From Bdellovibrionales bacterium (lineage in GTDB: Bacteria; Bdellovibrionota; Bdellovibrionia; Bdellovibrionales; JAMPXM01): DNA of 24,630 nt. Below the pieces are notes generated by a model, which saw only the letters and a program-made list of their open reading frames with translations, was not told where the DNA came from and ran no database searches. Positions 1-8,456 of the stretch are shown here, one piece after another. Location of the stretch: NCBI GenBank assembly GCA_005793615.1, contig SXRI01000292.1, positions 1-24,630 of the forward strand. Reading direction: 5' to 3'. The first letter of the stretch is position 1, and each line of letters starts with the position of its first letter. Made by a program: the position numbers and the translations under genes.

Positions 1-2
1 CT

Positions 3-110
3 GGAAAGTATCAACTTTATCTTGTCAGTATCGACGGTGAAGTCGAGCGTCGGATAACGTTTGACCAACATGATTATTTCAAACCGCGTTGGTCTCCGGC
101 CTTTGAGTGA
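3..110 (+). CDS. C-terminal end of a TolB/PD40-like beta-propeller protein (partial)
   Basis: The frame is open from the left edge to a TGA at 108-110 and encodes 35 residues. They contain the pattern G-x-Y-Q-L-Y-L-V-x-x-D-G followed by R-R-I-T and, at the end, P-R-W-S-P. This is the layout of a PD40/TolB-type propeller blade (structure-DG-RRLT-PxWSPDG), here as the last blade of the protein. The rest of the gene lies left of the window. The stop codon lies inside the beginning of the following glnE frame, which suggests translational coupling. The identification rests on one blade only, so full length, export and role cannot be judged; other WD40-like propeller proteins are equally possible. 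Confidence 0.5.
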   Translation, partial: GKYQLYLVSIDGEVERRITFDQHDYFKPRWSPAFE

Positions 111-2586
111 GCTAAAACAGTCTCAATTTCGAGTTAAGGAAATTTCCGACTACTCGGCAAGCGAACTCGCCGAGGCCTCGCAGTGGCCTGCGATTGAACA
201 TTATCTGAAGCTTCTCACGCGTGCTGGGAGCACCCCTCAGGACCGCCTGCGCTTGCGACGCCACGAACTCTGGACATGCGCAGCACTCGCCACCTATTTT
301 GGCAGTCCCGATCAACTCCAGATCGCAGAATCTGTTTGCTCCGTTTGGTCAGAAGCGACAATCAGACTTATCGCTGAGGCTTGGCAGATCGCAGGATGCG
401 ATAACGCCGGTTACGGACTTTTGGCGCTGGGAAAATTAGGCGCAGGCGAATTGAATCTGAGTTCCGACGTCGATCTGATCATGATTCGTCCCGATCACAT
501 CACACCTGACCTTAAAATTTTTCGCGATTTTCAAACGACACTATCCGAAACTACCGATTTTGGCTTTTGTTTGCGCACCGACTTCCTGCTTCGACCCGGC
601 GGGAAAGCAAGCGCAGCCATTCCGAGCTACTCGGACTTCGAGTACCATTACGGATACCACGGCGAGATGTGGGAGCGACTCGCCTATGTAAGAATGCGAG
701 TTCTTCATGGCCCTGCCGACTTGGTGAATTCCATCACGGGCTTTATCGGAAAATTCACTTACCGCAAACACCTCGACTATACTTTAATTGATGAATTGAA
801 GTCGCTTCGTTCGAAAATACGCGCCGAAAAGTTCGAGTCCCGCCCCGATGCGTTTCATCTCAAACTGGGCGTAGGTGGCATTCGCGAACTAGAGCTTTTT
901 GTCCACGCTCTACAGGTCATGCATGGCGGGCGCAACCCACTCTTACGAACACACTCAACGACAGCGGCGATCAACCAAATTCGCACGTTGCAACTTTTGC
1001 CTCAAGAAGACTGTCAAAAATTGAACGACGCTTACTGGTATCTCCGTACACTCGAAAATCGATTGCAAGGTTATGAAGATCAACAGACCTACTTGTTGGA
1101 TGTAAAACGCGGTCATCTCGCGCTCCCCTTTGCGTTTCAGGAACGCCTTGCACGTGTTCGCCACGACATCGGTGAGATCACCGGTACGTTTTTTTCGACA
1201 GGTGAAGTCAAACTTAGCAAGACGGTTCCGCATGATCTTGATGAACAAACGCAATGGCTGCGTGACAAGGGTTTCTCGCAGGAATCAGCGACTGAGACCT
1301 GGCCGGCGCTTCTGGCAGCGACAGCTCTTTCTCGACGGAGCGAAGTTGATGAACGACAGCGCCTTGAGTTCCTCTCGGGTTTTATCGGCAAGCTTTCTGA
1401 AGTTCAGCTTGATCGTGACCTAGGATTGTCTCTTTTGCTCGACTTTGTTCGTGCGGTGCGAGCTAAGGCTAGCTTTTTTACTCTTCTCAACCGTGAAACT
1501 CGCGTACGTGATGAGCTGGCTCTGTTGTTTTCAATTTCCCCTTACCTCGGATCGTTACTGACATCTCGACCCGAACTTATTGATGAATTCATTTACCGCA
1601 AGCAGGCGCCTCCGTCAGAGGACTTCGGTACCCTGCTCGAGGAGCTTGCCGAGAGACGACTTCTCGCCGAGTTGATCGCCGCCAATCACTTTCTTGCAGA
1701 CCACGACCTCAATAAAATGACAGTAAACCTTTCAGCGAATGCTGACGCCATCTGCGAAACTCTTCTTGGGCGTCTAAGAACCGAGTTCGCGACGCCCAAT
1801 ATAGGTCTTATCGCACTTGGTAAATGGGGCGGCAGAGAACTTGGTTTGCGTTCAGACCTCGACTTTGTCTTTGTCACCGAGACCTCGCCTACCATCGACG
1901 AGCAGAAAGTCGCTAAACGATTTCTCTCACGCATCACTGAGCCTCACCGCGGTGGTGCGATATATTCGGTCGATATGCGTTTACGACCGTCAGGAAACTC
2001 GGGCCCGATTATTGTCGCCAAAGACGAACTCACGCGATACTTGCGGGAAACCGCCGCCGCCTGGGAACGTCAGGCCTATTTACGAAGTCGGTCGTTGAAC
2101 GATCTGAACTTTCATCCTGGAAAAATCGGCTCTGAGCGGGGCCTGAGTCCTGAAGGCAAAGCCGAGCTTCGCATGATTCGCGGGAAACTTTTTTCTACGG
2201 GGACAGAGGGTAGCGTTGACCTCAAACTGACCTTTGGCGGCCTAGCTGATATTGAGTTCACCACCCAGATCGCACTTTTGTCGCGAAGGGAGTTCTCTCT
2301 TGATCCATCAACTTCAAGCATGATTCAATATTTAGAGAGCATTGACGGTCAGTGGCGAAACGTGGGGCCTCATATTCGTAAGTGCTACGAATCGTTACGC
2401 GTGATCGAGCAGCTCTACCAACTGACAACGAGTCACTCGGGCTCCAAAATGCGTTTGAGATCCGACGAATTCAAACGATTGTCCTTGGTACTGGGTTTGT
2501 CGAGCGGTGAGTTAGATGAACGAATTCGATCTTTATTCGACTCGGTGACGGAAGCCTTGCGGGCCGTTAACGATCTCGAGTCGTAG
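70..2586 (+). CDS. glnE: Bifunctional glutamine synthetase adenylyltransferase/deadenylase GlnE
   Basis: GlnE attaches AMP to and removes it from glutamine synthetase in the cytoplasm, following PII/glutamine signals. Two nucleotidyltransferase cores are visible, as the family requires. The N-terminal (deadenylylating) core has G-K-L-G-A-G-E-L-N-L-S-S-D-V-D with the metal-binding D-x-D near residue 133. The C-terminal (adenylylating) core has G-K-W-G-G-R-E-L-G-L-R-S-D-L-D with D-x-D near residue 596. The motif R-L-R-P-S-G follows the second core, and R-P-G-G the first. At 838 residues it is somewhat shorter than the E. coli enzyme (about 946). The start is uncertain: ATG 70, TTG 61 and TTG 103 are all in frame, none has a strong ribosome site, and all overlap the upstream gene (stop 110). 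The next gene follows after 14 bases, so they are probably co-transcribed. Confidence 0.93.
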   Translation: MIISNRVGLRPLSELKQSQFRVKEISDYSASELAEASQWPAIEHYLKLLTRAGSTPQDRLRLRRHELWTCAALATYFGSPDQLQIAESVCSVWSEATIRLIAEAWQIAGCDNAGYGLLALGKLGAGELNLSSDVDLIMIRPDHITPDLKIFRDFQTTLSETTDFGFCLRTDFLLRPGGKASAAIPSYSDFEYHYGYHGEMWERLAYVRMRVLHGPADLVNSITGFIGKFTYRKHLDYTLIDELKSLRSKIRAEKFESRPDAFHLKLGVGGIRELELFVHALQVMHGGRNPLLRTHSTTAAINQIRTLQLLPQEDCQKLNDAYWYLRTLENRLQGYEDQQTYLLDVKRGHLALPFAFQERLARVRHDIGEITGTFFSTGEVKLSKTVPHDLDEQTQWLRDKGFSQESATETWPALLAATALSRRSEVDERQRLEFLSGFIGKLSEVQLDRDLGLSLLLDFVRAVRAKASFFTLLNRETRVRDELALLFSISPYLGSLLTSRPELIDEFIYRKQAPPSEDFGTLLEELAERRLLAELIAANHFLADHDLNKMTVNLSANADAICETLLGRLRTEFATPNIGLIALGKWGGRELGLRSDLDFVFVTETSPTIDEQKVAKRFLSRITEPHRGGAIYSVDMRLRPSGNSGPIIVAKDELTRYLRETAAAWERQAYLRSRSLNDLNFHPGKIGSERGLSPEGKAELRMIRGKLFSTGTEGSVDLKLTFGGLADIEFTTQIALLSRREFSLDPSTSSMIQYLESIDGQWRNVGPHIRKCYESLRVIEQLYQLTTSHSGSKMRLRSDEFKRLSLVLGLSSGELDERIRSLFDSVTEALRAVNDLES

Positions 2587-2600
2587 TCTCGGAGGAGATC

Positions 2601-3629
2601 GTGGCGATACGATTGCAACGTTTTATGGGTGTGGGAGTATTCCTAGGTGCGATCGCCTTTGGAATGCACGTTGCTGGGCAAACTCCACCTCCTGCTGGTG
2701 CTCCCGGAACGATACCCGGAGCTCCGACTATGCCGAGCCCGCCCGTCGGCGCAGCGGAGTCCACCTCAGCTCCCGGTACCGCTCCGAGCATGCCCGCAGG
2801 CCAGGGCGCGTCCGATTTGCAGAGTATTCAAAAAATGCTAGGAACGGCGGGGGCTGCGGCTGGGGCCGGCGCTGCCCCGAATTCGTCAGTGCCTGACAAG
2901 CTGCCTGCGTTTGGGCCTTCGGCTCTTAAGATCGCCGATGATCCTGGAAAACTGAATCCTGAAGCGGCAGAACCACCTAAAGAAAGTAAACCCGCTAAGT
3001 TTGCTCCATCTATCGTTGAGACTTACTCTTCAAAAAAGATCGTGCAATCGGACCCACGAGCTGTACTTCACACTTCGATGGGCGACATTAAGATTCGTTT
3101 ATTCGCCGCCTATGCCCCTAAAACCGTTCATAACTTCATCGATCTCGCTCGCGGCGATCGCGAGTTTCTTGACTCGAAAACCGGTAAGCCCACGCGGCGC
3201 CCTTTCTACACCGATCTTGTTTTTCATCGAGTGATCCAGGGGTTTCTGATTCAGACCGGCTGTCCCTTCGGAACTGGACACGGCGGACCCGGCTACAACA
3301 TTCCTGACGAGGTTTCGCCTTCGCTTCGATTTAACAAACCGGGAATGGTGGCGATGGCACCGGAACGTAAAGACCCGACCAACGAAAAACGTGATTCCAA
3401 TGGAAGTCAGTTCTTCATTTCACTGGCGCCGATGCCCGCATGGGATGACAAGTTCACCGTATTTGGCGAAGTTGAAAAGGGCATGAGCGTTCTTGAAAAG
3501 ATCGCCGCCACGCAAACCGGTCCCACCGACCGACCCATTAAGCGGGTATTTTTGAACAGCATCGAGATTTTCGAGGATACAGCTCCGCGAGAGTCGTCAC
3601 AAGAAGCACCGCCGACCGACCCTCATTAA
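2601..3629 (+). CDS. Exported cyclophilin-type peptidyl-prolyl cis-trans isomerase with a long Pro/Ala/Gly-rich N-terminal linker
   Basis: The protein catalyses cis-trans isomerisation of X-Pro bonds and probably acts outside the cytoplasm. Start: GTG 2601, preceded by GGAGGAG at a normal distance and 14 bases after glnE. An N-terminal hydrophobic segment (about residues 5-26, ending near A-G-Q) looks like a signal peptide. Residues 27-100 are a low-complexity Pro/Ala/Gly-rich linker. The cyclophilin domain covers about 150-325: F-H-R-V-I-Q-G-F (catalytic Arg near residue 210), then Q-T-G-C-P-F-G-T-G, then N-G-S-Q-F-F-I-S-L, and W-D-D-K-F-T-V-F-G-E-V, which keeps the tryptophan position of cyclophilin A. 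At 342 residues it is about twice the size of a minimal cyclophilin; the extra length is the signal and linker. A short acidic/Pro tail ends the protein. The link with glnE is positional only. Confidence 0.9.
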   Translation: MAIRLQRFMGVGVFLGAIAFGMHVAGQTPPPAGAPGTIPGAPTMPSPPVGAAESTSAPGTAPSMPAGQGASDLQSIQKMLGTAGAAAGAGAAPNSSVPDKLPAFGPSALKIADDPGKLNPEAAEPPKESKPAKFAPSIVETYSSKKIVQSDPRAVLHTSMGDIKIRLFAAYAPKTVHNFIDLARGDREFLDSKTGKPTRRPFYTDLVFHRVIQGFLIQTGCPFGTGHGGPGYNIPDEVSPSLRFNKPGMVAMAPERKDPTNEKRDSNGSQFFISLAPMPAWDDKFTVFGEVEKGMSVLEKIAATQTGPTDRPIKRVFLNSIEIFEDTAPRESSQEAPPTDPH

Positions 3630-3829
3630 GACGAGAAGTACCAACACGCTGTAAAAAGCGCAGGTCTGTCTATGATTTTGACAGGAGCACGCCGTTCGGC
3701 GGCCTCACTCACTATTCACATGAGCAAGCACATCTCTTTGACCTATGGGATTCAATAGGTTCGCTTTGACGGACTTCACTTGAGAACGCCCCTTGCTAAT
3801 CCTCCACATGAGTAGAAGCGAGGAGTCCA
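3630..3829 (+). other. Intergenic region, cyclophilin to large membrane protein
   Basis: Two hundred bases with no gene. A small dyad (CGCC-GTTC-GGCG, 3690-3701) is too short and lacks a T-run, so it is not a convincing terminator. Two TTGAC-like hexamers occur (3678-3683 and 3766-3771), but neither has a good -10 box at the right distance. The ribosome site GAGGAG (3819-3824) belongs to the next gene. Confidence 0.4.
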
Positions 3830-6598
3830 TTGAATCCGCATTTAAAGACATTTCTCAATTTGATCCGTGAGGTGATGCAGGAAAGCGCAAAGGCTGTTTT
3901 GTATTGGCTCATTATAATTGGCCTCGCACTTCCGGCTCCTTATTCATCGGCTGCGCCAACCGCATCGGCCGCACCGGCAGCGCCGGCCGCTGAGCCTACT
4001 CAAGCGGAGATCGACTATAAAATCAGTTCTCAGTTTGTGAAACTTGCGGAATTAACTAAGAGAATCAGAGAAAATCCGCCAGCCGATGCTCAGGCACTTA
4101 AGAATCTGCGCAGCGAGGCGCATCACCTAGCCCAAGAACTCAACGACTTTATTCATGAGGAGCTCAATCCTCGCGATGTCGAGTTAAAAGTTGCTCGCGC
4201 CAGCTGGGATAAGAAAACCTATCCAACCGACGACATCTCGATGAATAGGATCTGGGAACAAGATAGTCGTCGCATCGAACTCACTCAAGCTAAAGAGCAA
4301 CTCAACGCTCTGACTGCCCAGGCCGGACTTTCCTTTCGCGGCAAATTCCTGATTGATCCCAACGGAAAAATTGAACAAGCCAATGTCGGCGATGTGGTGA
4401 TCATTCCCCAACTCGCTAGCAAAGAGACACTTCGGCAAGAGACCCCTGCCAGGATCAAGGAGAACCTGAAGGCATGGGGCGGAGTGGGATACCGAGGCGC
4501 CAAGCACTTCTCCGTTCAATATGCCAACTTCTCGATAGCTATGGGCTTCATGGCACTTTCACAGATCGGCGCACAAAAAGCCGGCTGGGTAGAGACCACT
4601 GATCCCGCCGCTTTTGAGAACTGGGAAAAACAGACCTTTAATTTGCTCGGCGCGGTTGGCTTTGGTTTCTTCATGATGGTCAATCATCCGGTGGTGAATC
4701 TTTATAAGAATCTCCGGCAGATGAAAATGCTTAAGCTGGTGCCAGACGCCATCTTGCACGGGCTACTTGTCAATCTTGGTATGACGGCCGGCATGCTTGC
4801 CCAGTCCCTATTTCAGGACATGTGGAACGACAAGGATCTTTGGCAGTGTGTTCGTCCTTACTATAACTCCCGCGCAACGCCGGTGAAGGACTCTTGTCAA
4901 AAGATGCGCGCTAACTGGATGGATAACGGCAAGAGCCTGCAATATTTGCCTTCGATTCTCTCAATGTTAGCGGCGACCCCAATGGCGACTGCCGCTCGTA
5001 CGGCTATTGCCTATGCCGGCGCCAGACCCATCAACGCCATTCGTAAGGCGTCTCTAGTCATGGGCTTCAGCGGCGGCCTGCTCGTGCACAAGAATAAACT
5101 GGGCGAGCTGGCGATGAAGGGCTTTGCGAAAATTCCAGGGGCCTTTGTTGCTGTCGGCGACTTTGTGTTATTTTTGGCGATAAGCGCGAAAGTTACCGAC
5201 GAGTTCGTTCACGATGCCGTTCAACATGCGCGCATGAATCATTTTGATCCCAATGCCTGGGCCGCGAAGACTCTCGACATTCACTCGGACTTCTTCTGGC
5301 CGATAAATCCCGGTCTACAGCCGTTCGCAAATGCCCTTGAAGTTGAAGCTACCAACGCCTACTCCGCGCACAACTACCTGATGGATTTCTACCGTCAGAT
5401 GCAGGCCAATGGTTGGAAACAACCCGCACCGGTCTCTGCTTGTGTGCCACCAGCTGAAGTAGAGGCGGCAAAAAAGATCGACCCCGAGGCGGCAAAAGAG
5501 AAGTGGTGGTTCCAAAATTGGTGGGAAAGATCGAGCCATAAAAAGAGTCAGCGTCAGTTGACCTGCGAAGTATTCGCGCGACCGACTGAGTTACTAGAGC
5601 GCTATGCCAAGGTTAACACCGAGTGGCGCTCCGTAGTCATGAATCACTTTTCCACTTCAGTGAACAACTGGATTTCAATGATCAGTCAATTCTCTACTGT
5701 GATGAATGCATCGCACACTCTCGGTCTTCACCTCGCTGAGGAGAAACTTAAGTCGATGCAGCCACAGAATGTGGCCCCCGATCTCTCGCGTATCGCTCTT
5801 GCCAAAGCCATCGGCACCGAATTGCCGAGCGATGATCCCAACGCTGAACCAATTCAACGCGAGCATTCTAATTTCTTAGACGGCTCTTGGCTGCCGACAC
5901 CAGAACTCGTGGACTATGTGGTAGCCGGGTTTGCTTGCGGCCCCGAACCCAAGCTCGACCCTAAAGCGGTAAAGACTGGTATCCTGCCGCGGTTCTTCGA
6001 GAATGCTTACTCACTCTTCGCTCGGCAGTTTTATAACGAATCATACTTCACTACTCCATGGGGCTCGAGCACGCATTTTATTCCGGTGAAGCTGACCAAC
6101 AAAACTCGTGCGGTTTGCGAAAACGTTCGCCGTGACATTTACAGCAACGTGAACTACATGCTCGGAAATCCCTTTCCGGACCTCACCGGCAAATCTTCAG
6201 AGAATCCATTTTCAGGCCCGTTTGATGATGGTCAGAAGAAGTATCAGACACTTGCCGATTACGTTTTTGCCAACATGGATCCTGAGATCTACAAACAGAT
6301 TGGTGACTCCACCGGGTTTCCTCTCTGGTGGAATCAAAATATCAAAATCCCGATGATCCCCGTTTGGGGTGAGTATATGAAGCTATATGACAGTTTCATT
6401 CAAAACAAATATCTACCAAAGGTCTTTGACCGTAGCTTCAGCGGCGGCTGTCGACTCGCACAGGAAATGACCAAGCATTCAGCGAAAGTGAAGTCCTCGG
6501 AACTCGAGAGCTTGAATGCAATTCCGTACGCAGATGCCAACGGTAAGGAGATTCCCGGCGGCAAGAATGACGGCAAGTGTGCGGCTTCTACCGCTTAA
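3830..6598 (+). CDS. Large alanine-rich multi-pass membrane protein of unknown function, apparently shortened by an in-frame TAA
   Basis: I do not recognise this 922-residue protein. Start: TTG 3830, five bases after GAGGAG. Residues about 22-42 form a signal-like hydrophobic stretch, followed by an Ala/Pro-rich segment (to about 58). Residues 60-230 look soluble and charged. Hydrophobic segments lie near 233-252, 270-290, 306-328, 369-397, 407-420 and 434-455. The remaining 460 residues are largely soluble, rich in Trp, Tyr and Asn, with scattered cysteines (for example near 540, 582, 703 and 895) that could form disulfides if exported. The frame does not become non-coding after the TAA at 6596-6598: it stays open to 7066 (see the next entry and the findings). 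The protein may therefore be a truncated or interrupted version of a longer one. No transporter, enzyme or secretion family motif is evident. Confidence 0.8.
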   Translation: MNPHLKTFLNLIREVMQESAKAVLYWLIIIGLALPAPYSSAAPTASAAPAAPAAEPTQAEIDYKISSQFVKLAELTKRIRENPPADAQALKNLRSEAHHLAQELNDFIHEELNPRDVELKVARASWDKKTYPTDDISMNRIWEQDSRRIELTQAKEQLNALTAQAGLSFRGKFLIDPNGKIEQANVGDVVIIPQLASKETLRQETPARIKENLKAWGGVGYRGAKHFSVQYANFSIAMGFMALSQIGAQKAGWVETTDPAAFENWEKQTFNLLGAVGFGFFMMVNHPVVNLYKNLRQMKMLKLVPDAILHGLLVNLGMTAGMLAQSLFQDMWNDKDLWQCVRPYYNSRATPVKDSCQKMRANWMDNGKSLQYLPSILSMLAATPMATAARTAIAYAGARPINAIRKASLVMGFSGGLLVHKNKLGELAMKGFAKIPGAFVAVGDFVLFLAISAKVTDEFVHDAVQHARMNHFDPNAWAAKTLDIHSDFFWPINPGLQPFANALEVEATNAYSAHNYLMDFYRQMQANGWKQPAPVSACVPPAEVEAAKKIDPEAAKEKWWFQNWWERSSHKKSQRQLTCEVFARPTELLERYAKVNTEWRSVVMNHFSTSVNNWISMISQFSTVMNASHTLGLHLAEEKLKSMQPQNVAPDLSRIALAKAIGTELPSDDPNAEPIQREHSNFLDGSWLPTPELVDYVVAGFACGPEPKLDPKAVKTGILPRFFENAYSLFARQFYNESYFTTPWGSSTHFIPVKLTNKTRAVCENVRRDIYSNVNYMLGNPFPDLTGKSSENPFSGPFDDGQKKYQTLADYVFANMDPEIYKQIGDSTGFPLWWNQNIKIPMIPVWGEYMKLYDSFIQNKYLPKVFDRSFSGGCRLAQEMTKHSAKVKSSELESLNAIPYADANGKEIPGGKNDGKCAASTA

Positions 6599-6724
6599 CG
6601 GGTTGCCAATGGTTACTTCCTTTCTCTAGAGGTCGAATTACGTAACTATATTCGTGGAGTTTATTCCCTCTACACCAGTGCCTTCGACAAATATCAGGTT
6701 CCCGCGGAGTCCCGCAGTGAATTC

Positions 6725-7066
6725 ATGGAGATCGCCTATGCGCTCATCAAGGGATTGCAAATTGTCTCGCCTGAAATCCTGGTTTCAACTGACTTTGAGA
6801 AAATCACCAAGCAGATGGAAGAGGATTTGAATCAGTTGATTGAGTTGGTTGCAACTCGAATCAAGGAAAAGCAAACACCTGATACTGCCTTCCGCGAAAA
6901 GATGCTCGGACACTTCAAAGAGCAAATCACCAAGCTCATGACCGAAACGCAGCAACAGGTTGAAATTGTGAACCAGTTGGATCTACTCGGTGCCACAACT
7001 CGCGGCCCTGTCAAAAAAGTAGACACTACCCATTCAGCCAACCCGCTTAGAAGGGCCAGGGACTGA
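6725..7066 (+). CDS. 113-residue ORF, probably the C-terminal part of the preceding membrane protein
   Basis: The ORF lies in the same frame as the 922-residue gene upstream. The codons from 6599 to 6724 are also all open and read as ordinary protein (for example L-E-V-E-L-R-N-Y-I-R-G-V-Y-S-L-Y), but they contain no ATG, GTG or TTG, and ATG 6725 has only a distant GGAG in front. I therefore read 6599-7066 as the detached end of the upstream protein, separated by the single TAA at 6596-6598. The 113 residues are charged and predicted helical (K-Q-M-E-E-D-L-N-Q-L-I-E-L-V style heptads), with a basic tail. As a separate protein it would be a small soluble coiled coil of unknown function. Alternatives are a sequencing error, a genuine nonsense mutation, readthrough, or re-initiation at ATG 6725. 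Confidence 0.5.
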   Translation: MEIAYALIKGLQIVSPEILVSTDFEKITKQMEEDLNQLIELVATRIKEKQTPDTAFREKMLGHFKEQITKLMTETQQQVEIVNQLDLLGATTRGPVKKVDTTHSANPLRRARD

Positions 7067-7086
7067 AATAGTTACAGGCACGGACT

Positions 7087-7116
7087 TTGAATAATGTGAA
7101 TGACGAGTACGATAAA
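7087..7116 (+). promoter_or_regulatory. Possible sigma-70-like promoter for the small secreted protein
   Basis: TTGAAT (7087-7092) and GATAAA (7111-7116) are 18 bases apart, matching the -35 and -10 consensus at about four of six positions each. The start codon at 7167 is 50 bases downstream. Three copies of CGATTT(T)A (7118, 7130, 7145) fall in the presumed leader. This is a weak, pattern-only call. Confidence 0.25.
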
Positions 7117-7166
7117 ACGATTTTAAACGCGATTTTAGAAAAACCGATTTAACGGAGGATAAGTAA

Positions 7167-7622
7167 ATGTTCCGCAAAGTGATTCTCTCAACTACCGCTA
7201 TGGTACTAGCTTCTTCAATGGCACTCGCGGCCGGTGGCAAACCCGCTGAGCGCGGTTTTCCTGGCGCCGAGCGCACCAACGAAAAAGGCAATACAGTGCC
7301 TGACCGCACGAGCCTCGATAAATTCAATGACTACCATAAATTTGGCAGGAAGGCCGATGCTATTGCAGCACGCCAGGCTCTCGGTGAACTCGGCAATCGT
7401 TCGGCATACGTAAAGGCTTTTGAAAGTAAACTCGCAAGCCTTCGTCTCTCTAGCCTCAAAGACAGCGTAGGTCTTCAGGAGCTCGATATCGCCCTTGTTA
7501 AAGCGCTTGCTAACAAAGACCTCAACAGTCTCCGTAGCGAAGCGGAAATCAAAGAGTTCATCGATGCTATTTCGGAAAAAGTTCTCGGCGTAAAGGCAGA
7601 GAAAGTAACTGAGTGCACATGA
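7167..7622 (+). CDS. Small secreted helical protein of unknown function
   Basis: I do not recognise the 151-residue product. ATG 7167 follows a clear GGAGG site (around 7154-7158). Residues 1-21 are a textbook signal peptide (basic start M-F-R-K, hydrophobic core, cleavage after A-L-A). The mature part is charged: a flexible, Gly/Pro/Asn-containing segment (22-50) followed by amphipathic helices with leucine-rich spacing (about 60-145), and it has a single cysteine close to the C-terminus (E-C-T). It is probably periplasmic or released. It stands alone on the + strand and faces the convergent motB gene; a GC-rich hairpin lies between them. The strong ribosome site and own leader suggest independent, possibly high, expression (inference). 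Confidence 0.75.
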   Translation: MFRKVILSTTAMVLASSMALAAGGKPAERGFPGAERTNEKGNTVPDRTSLDKFNDYHKFGRKADAIAARQALGELGNRSAYVKAFESKLASLRLSSLKDSVGLQELDIALVKALANKDLNSLRSEAEIKEFIDAISEKVLGVKAEKVTECT

Positions 7623-7683
7623 TCTTGACCGGTTTCGATCGGTGAGACAAGTCACGTGAATCGCGTTTAAATATCGAACTGAG

Positions 7684-7708
7684 GCGCGGGTCTGTTATAG
7701 GTCCGCGC
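7684..7708. terminator. GC-rich hairpin between convergent genes, possible bidirectional terminator
   Basis: GCGCGGGTCT (7684-7693) pairs with AGGTCCGCGC (7699-7708) over ten positions, including two G-T wobbles, with a five-base loop. It covers the motB stop codon (7695-7697) and lies 60 bases beyond the end of the secreted-protein gene. There is no T-run on either side, so a Rho-independent terminator is only a possibility. Confidence 0.35.
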
Positions 7709-8456
7709 TTCCAGTTACGATCTTGATCTCGATGCGGCGATTTCGGGCCCGATTGGATTCTGAGTCATTAGGCACGACCGGCTTCTGGTCGGCGTATGCT
7801 ACCGGTACCATCTGCGCCGGTGAAATCTTGTGTCTGGCCGCCAAGTAGCGCACGATTTTCGTTGCCCTTGCCGCCGACAATTCCCAATTACTTGGAAACT
7901 TCTCGTTCTTAATCGGAAGATCATCGGTGTGACCTTCGATGATGAGCTTTCGATTGGCGTCCTTCAGAAGCTGGCCAATTCGATCTAGGGCAAGTGCTGA
8001 TTCAGGCTTAAGCTCCGCGGAACCGGACGGAAACAGTTTGTTTGCCGCGAGTTGAATTTTCACGCCGACTGCATCATGTTGAAGCCCGGTCACTGTCTCT
8101 TTGCGTTCTGCCTCCGGAAGATCACGCTCAAGGCGTCGCTCCACGTGGTCTTCGACTTCCCGGGCACCAGACCCCGACGCCGGAAACCTCTCGATCGGTA
8201 ATTTTACGAAAGCCGTATTTTTCGGATTAAACTCGTCGACCTCGTGACCTTGGCCAACGCCATTTCCGGAACTGACAAAACCGGCGAACTGTTTTTTAAA
8301 CGACTGCTCGAATTCTTCTTGTTTTTTAAGATCAGCCTGAGAGGTCGCATAAAGCACCGTGAAAAATGCGAAAAGCAAAGTGATAAAATCAGCATAAGAA
8401 ACAAGCCAACGATCGTGGTTTTCGTGTTCGACATGGGGTCTACGCTTGGAGGCCAT
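7695..8456 (-). CDS. motB: Flagellar motor stator protein MotB
   Basis: MotB anchors the stator to peptidoglycan and carries the proton-binding aspartate of the motor channel. The N-terminus is basic, then one membrane segment follows (about 17-40) containing S-Y-A-D-F-I-T-L-L-F-A-F-F with the essential aspartate at residue 23. A charged linker precedes an OmpA-like peptidoglycan-binding domain (about 130-250) with I-E-G-H-T-D-D and N-W-E-L-S-A-A-R-A, and N-R-A-R-N-R-R-I-E-I near the end. Length 253 fits the family. ATG 8456 shares its A with the motA stop (TGATG), so this start is preferred over the TTG three bases upstream. Translation is almost certainly coupled to motA. The gene is last in the operon. 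Confidence 0.95.
   Translation of the reverse strand: MASKRRPHVEHENHDRWLVSYADFITLLFAFFTVLYATSQADLKKQEEFEQSFKKQFAGFVSSGNGVGQGHEVDEFNPKNTAFVKLPIERFPASGSGAREVEDHVERRLERDLPEAERKETVTGLQHDAVGVKIQLAANKLFPSGSAELKPESALALDRIGQLLKDANRKLIIEGHTDDLPIKNEKFPSNWELSAARATKIVRYLAARHKISPAQMVPVAYADQKPVVPNDSESNRARNRRIEIKIVTGSADL

Noticed and set aside
3690..3701. CGCC-GTTC-GGCG dyad as terminator of the glnE-cyclophilin transcript
   Set aside because: The stem is only four pairs and no T-run follows.
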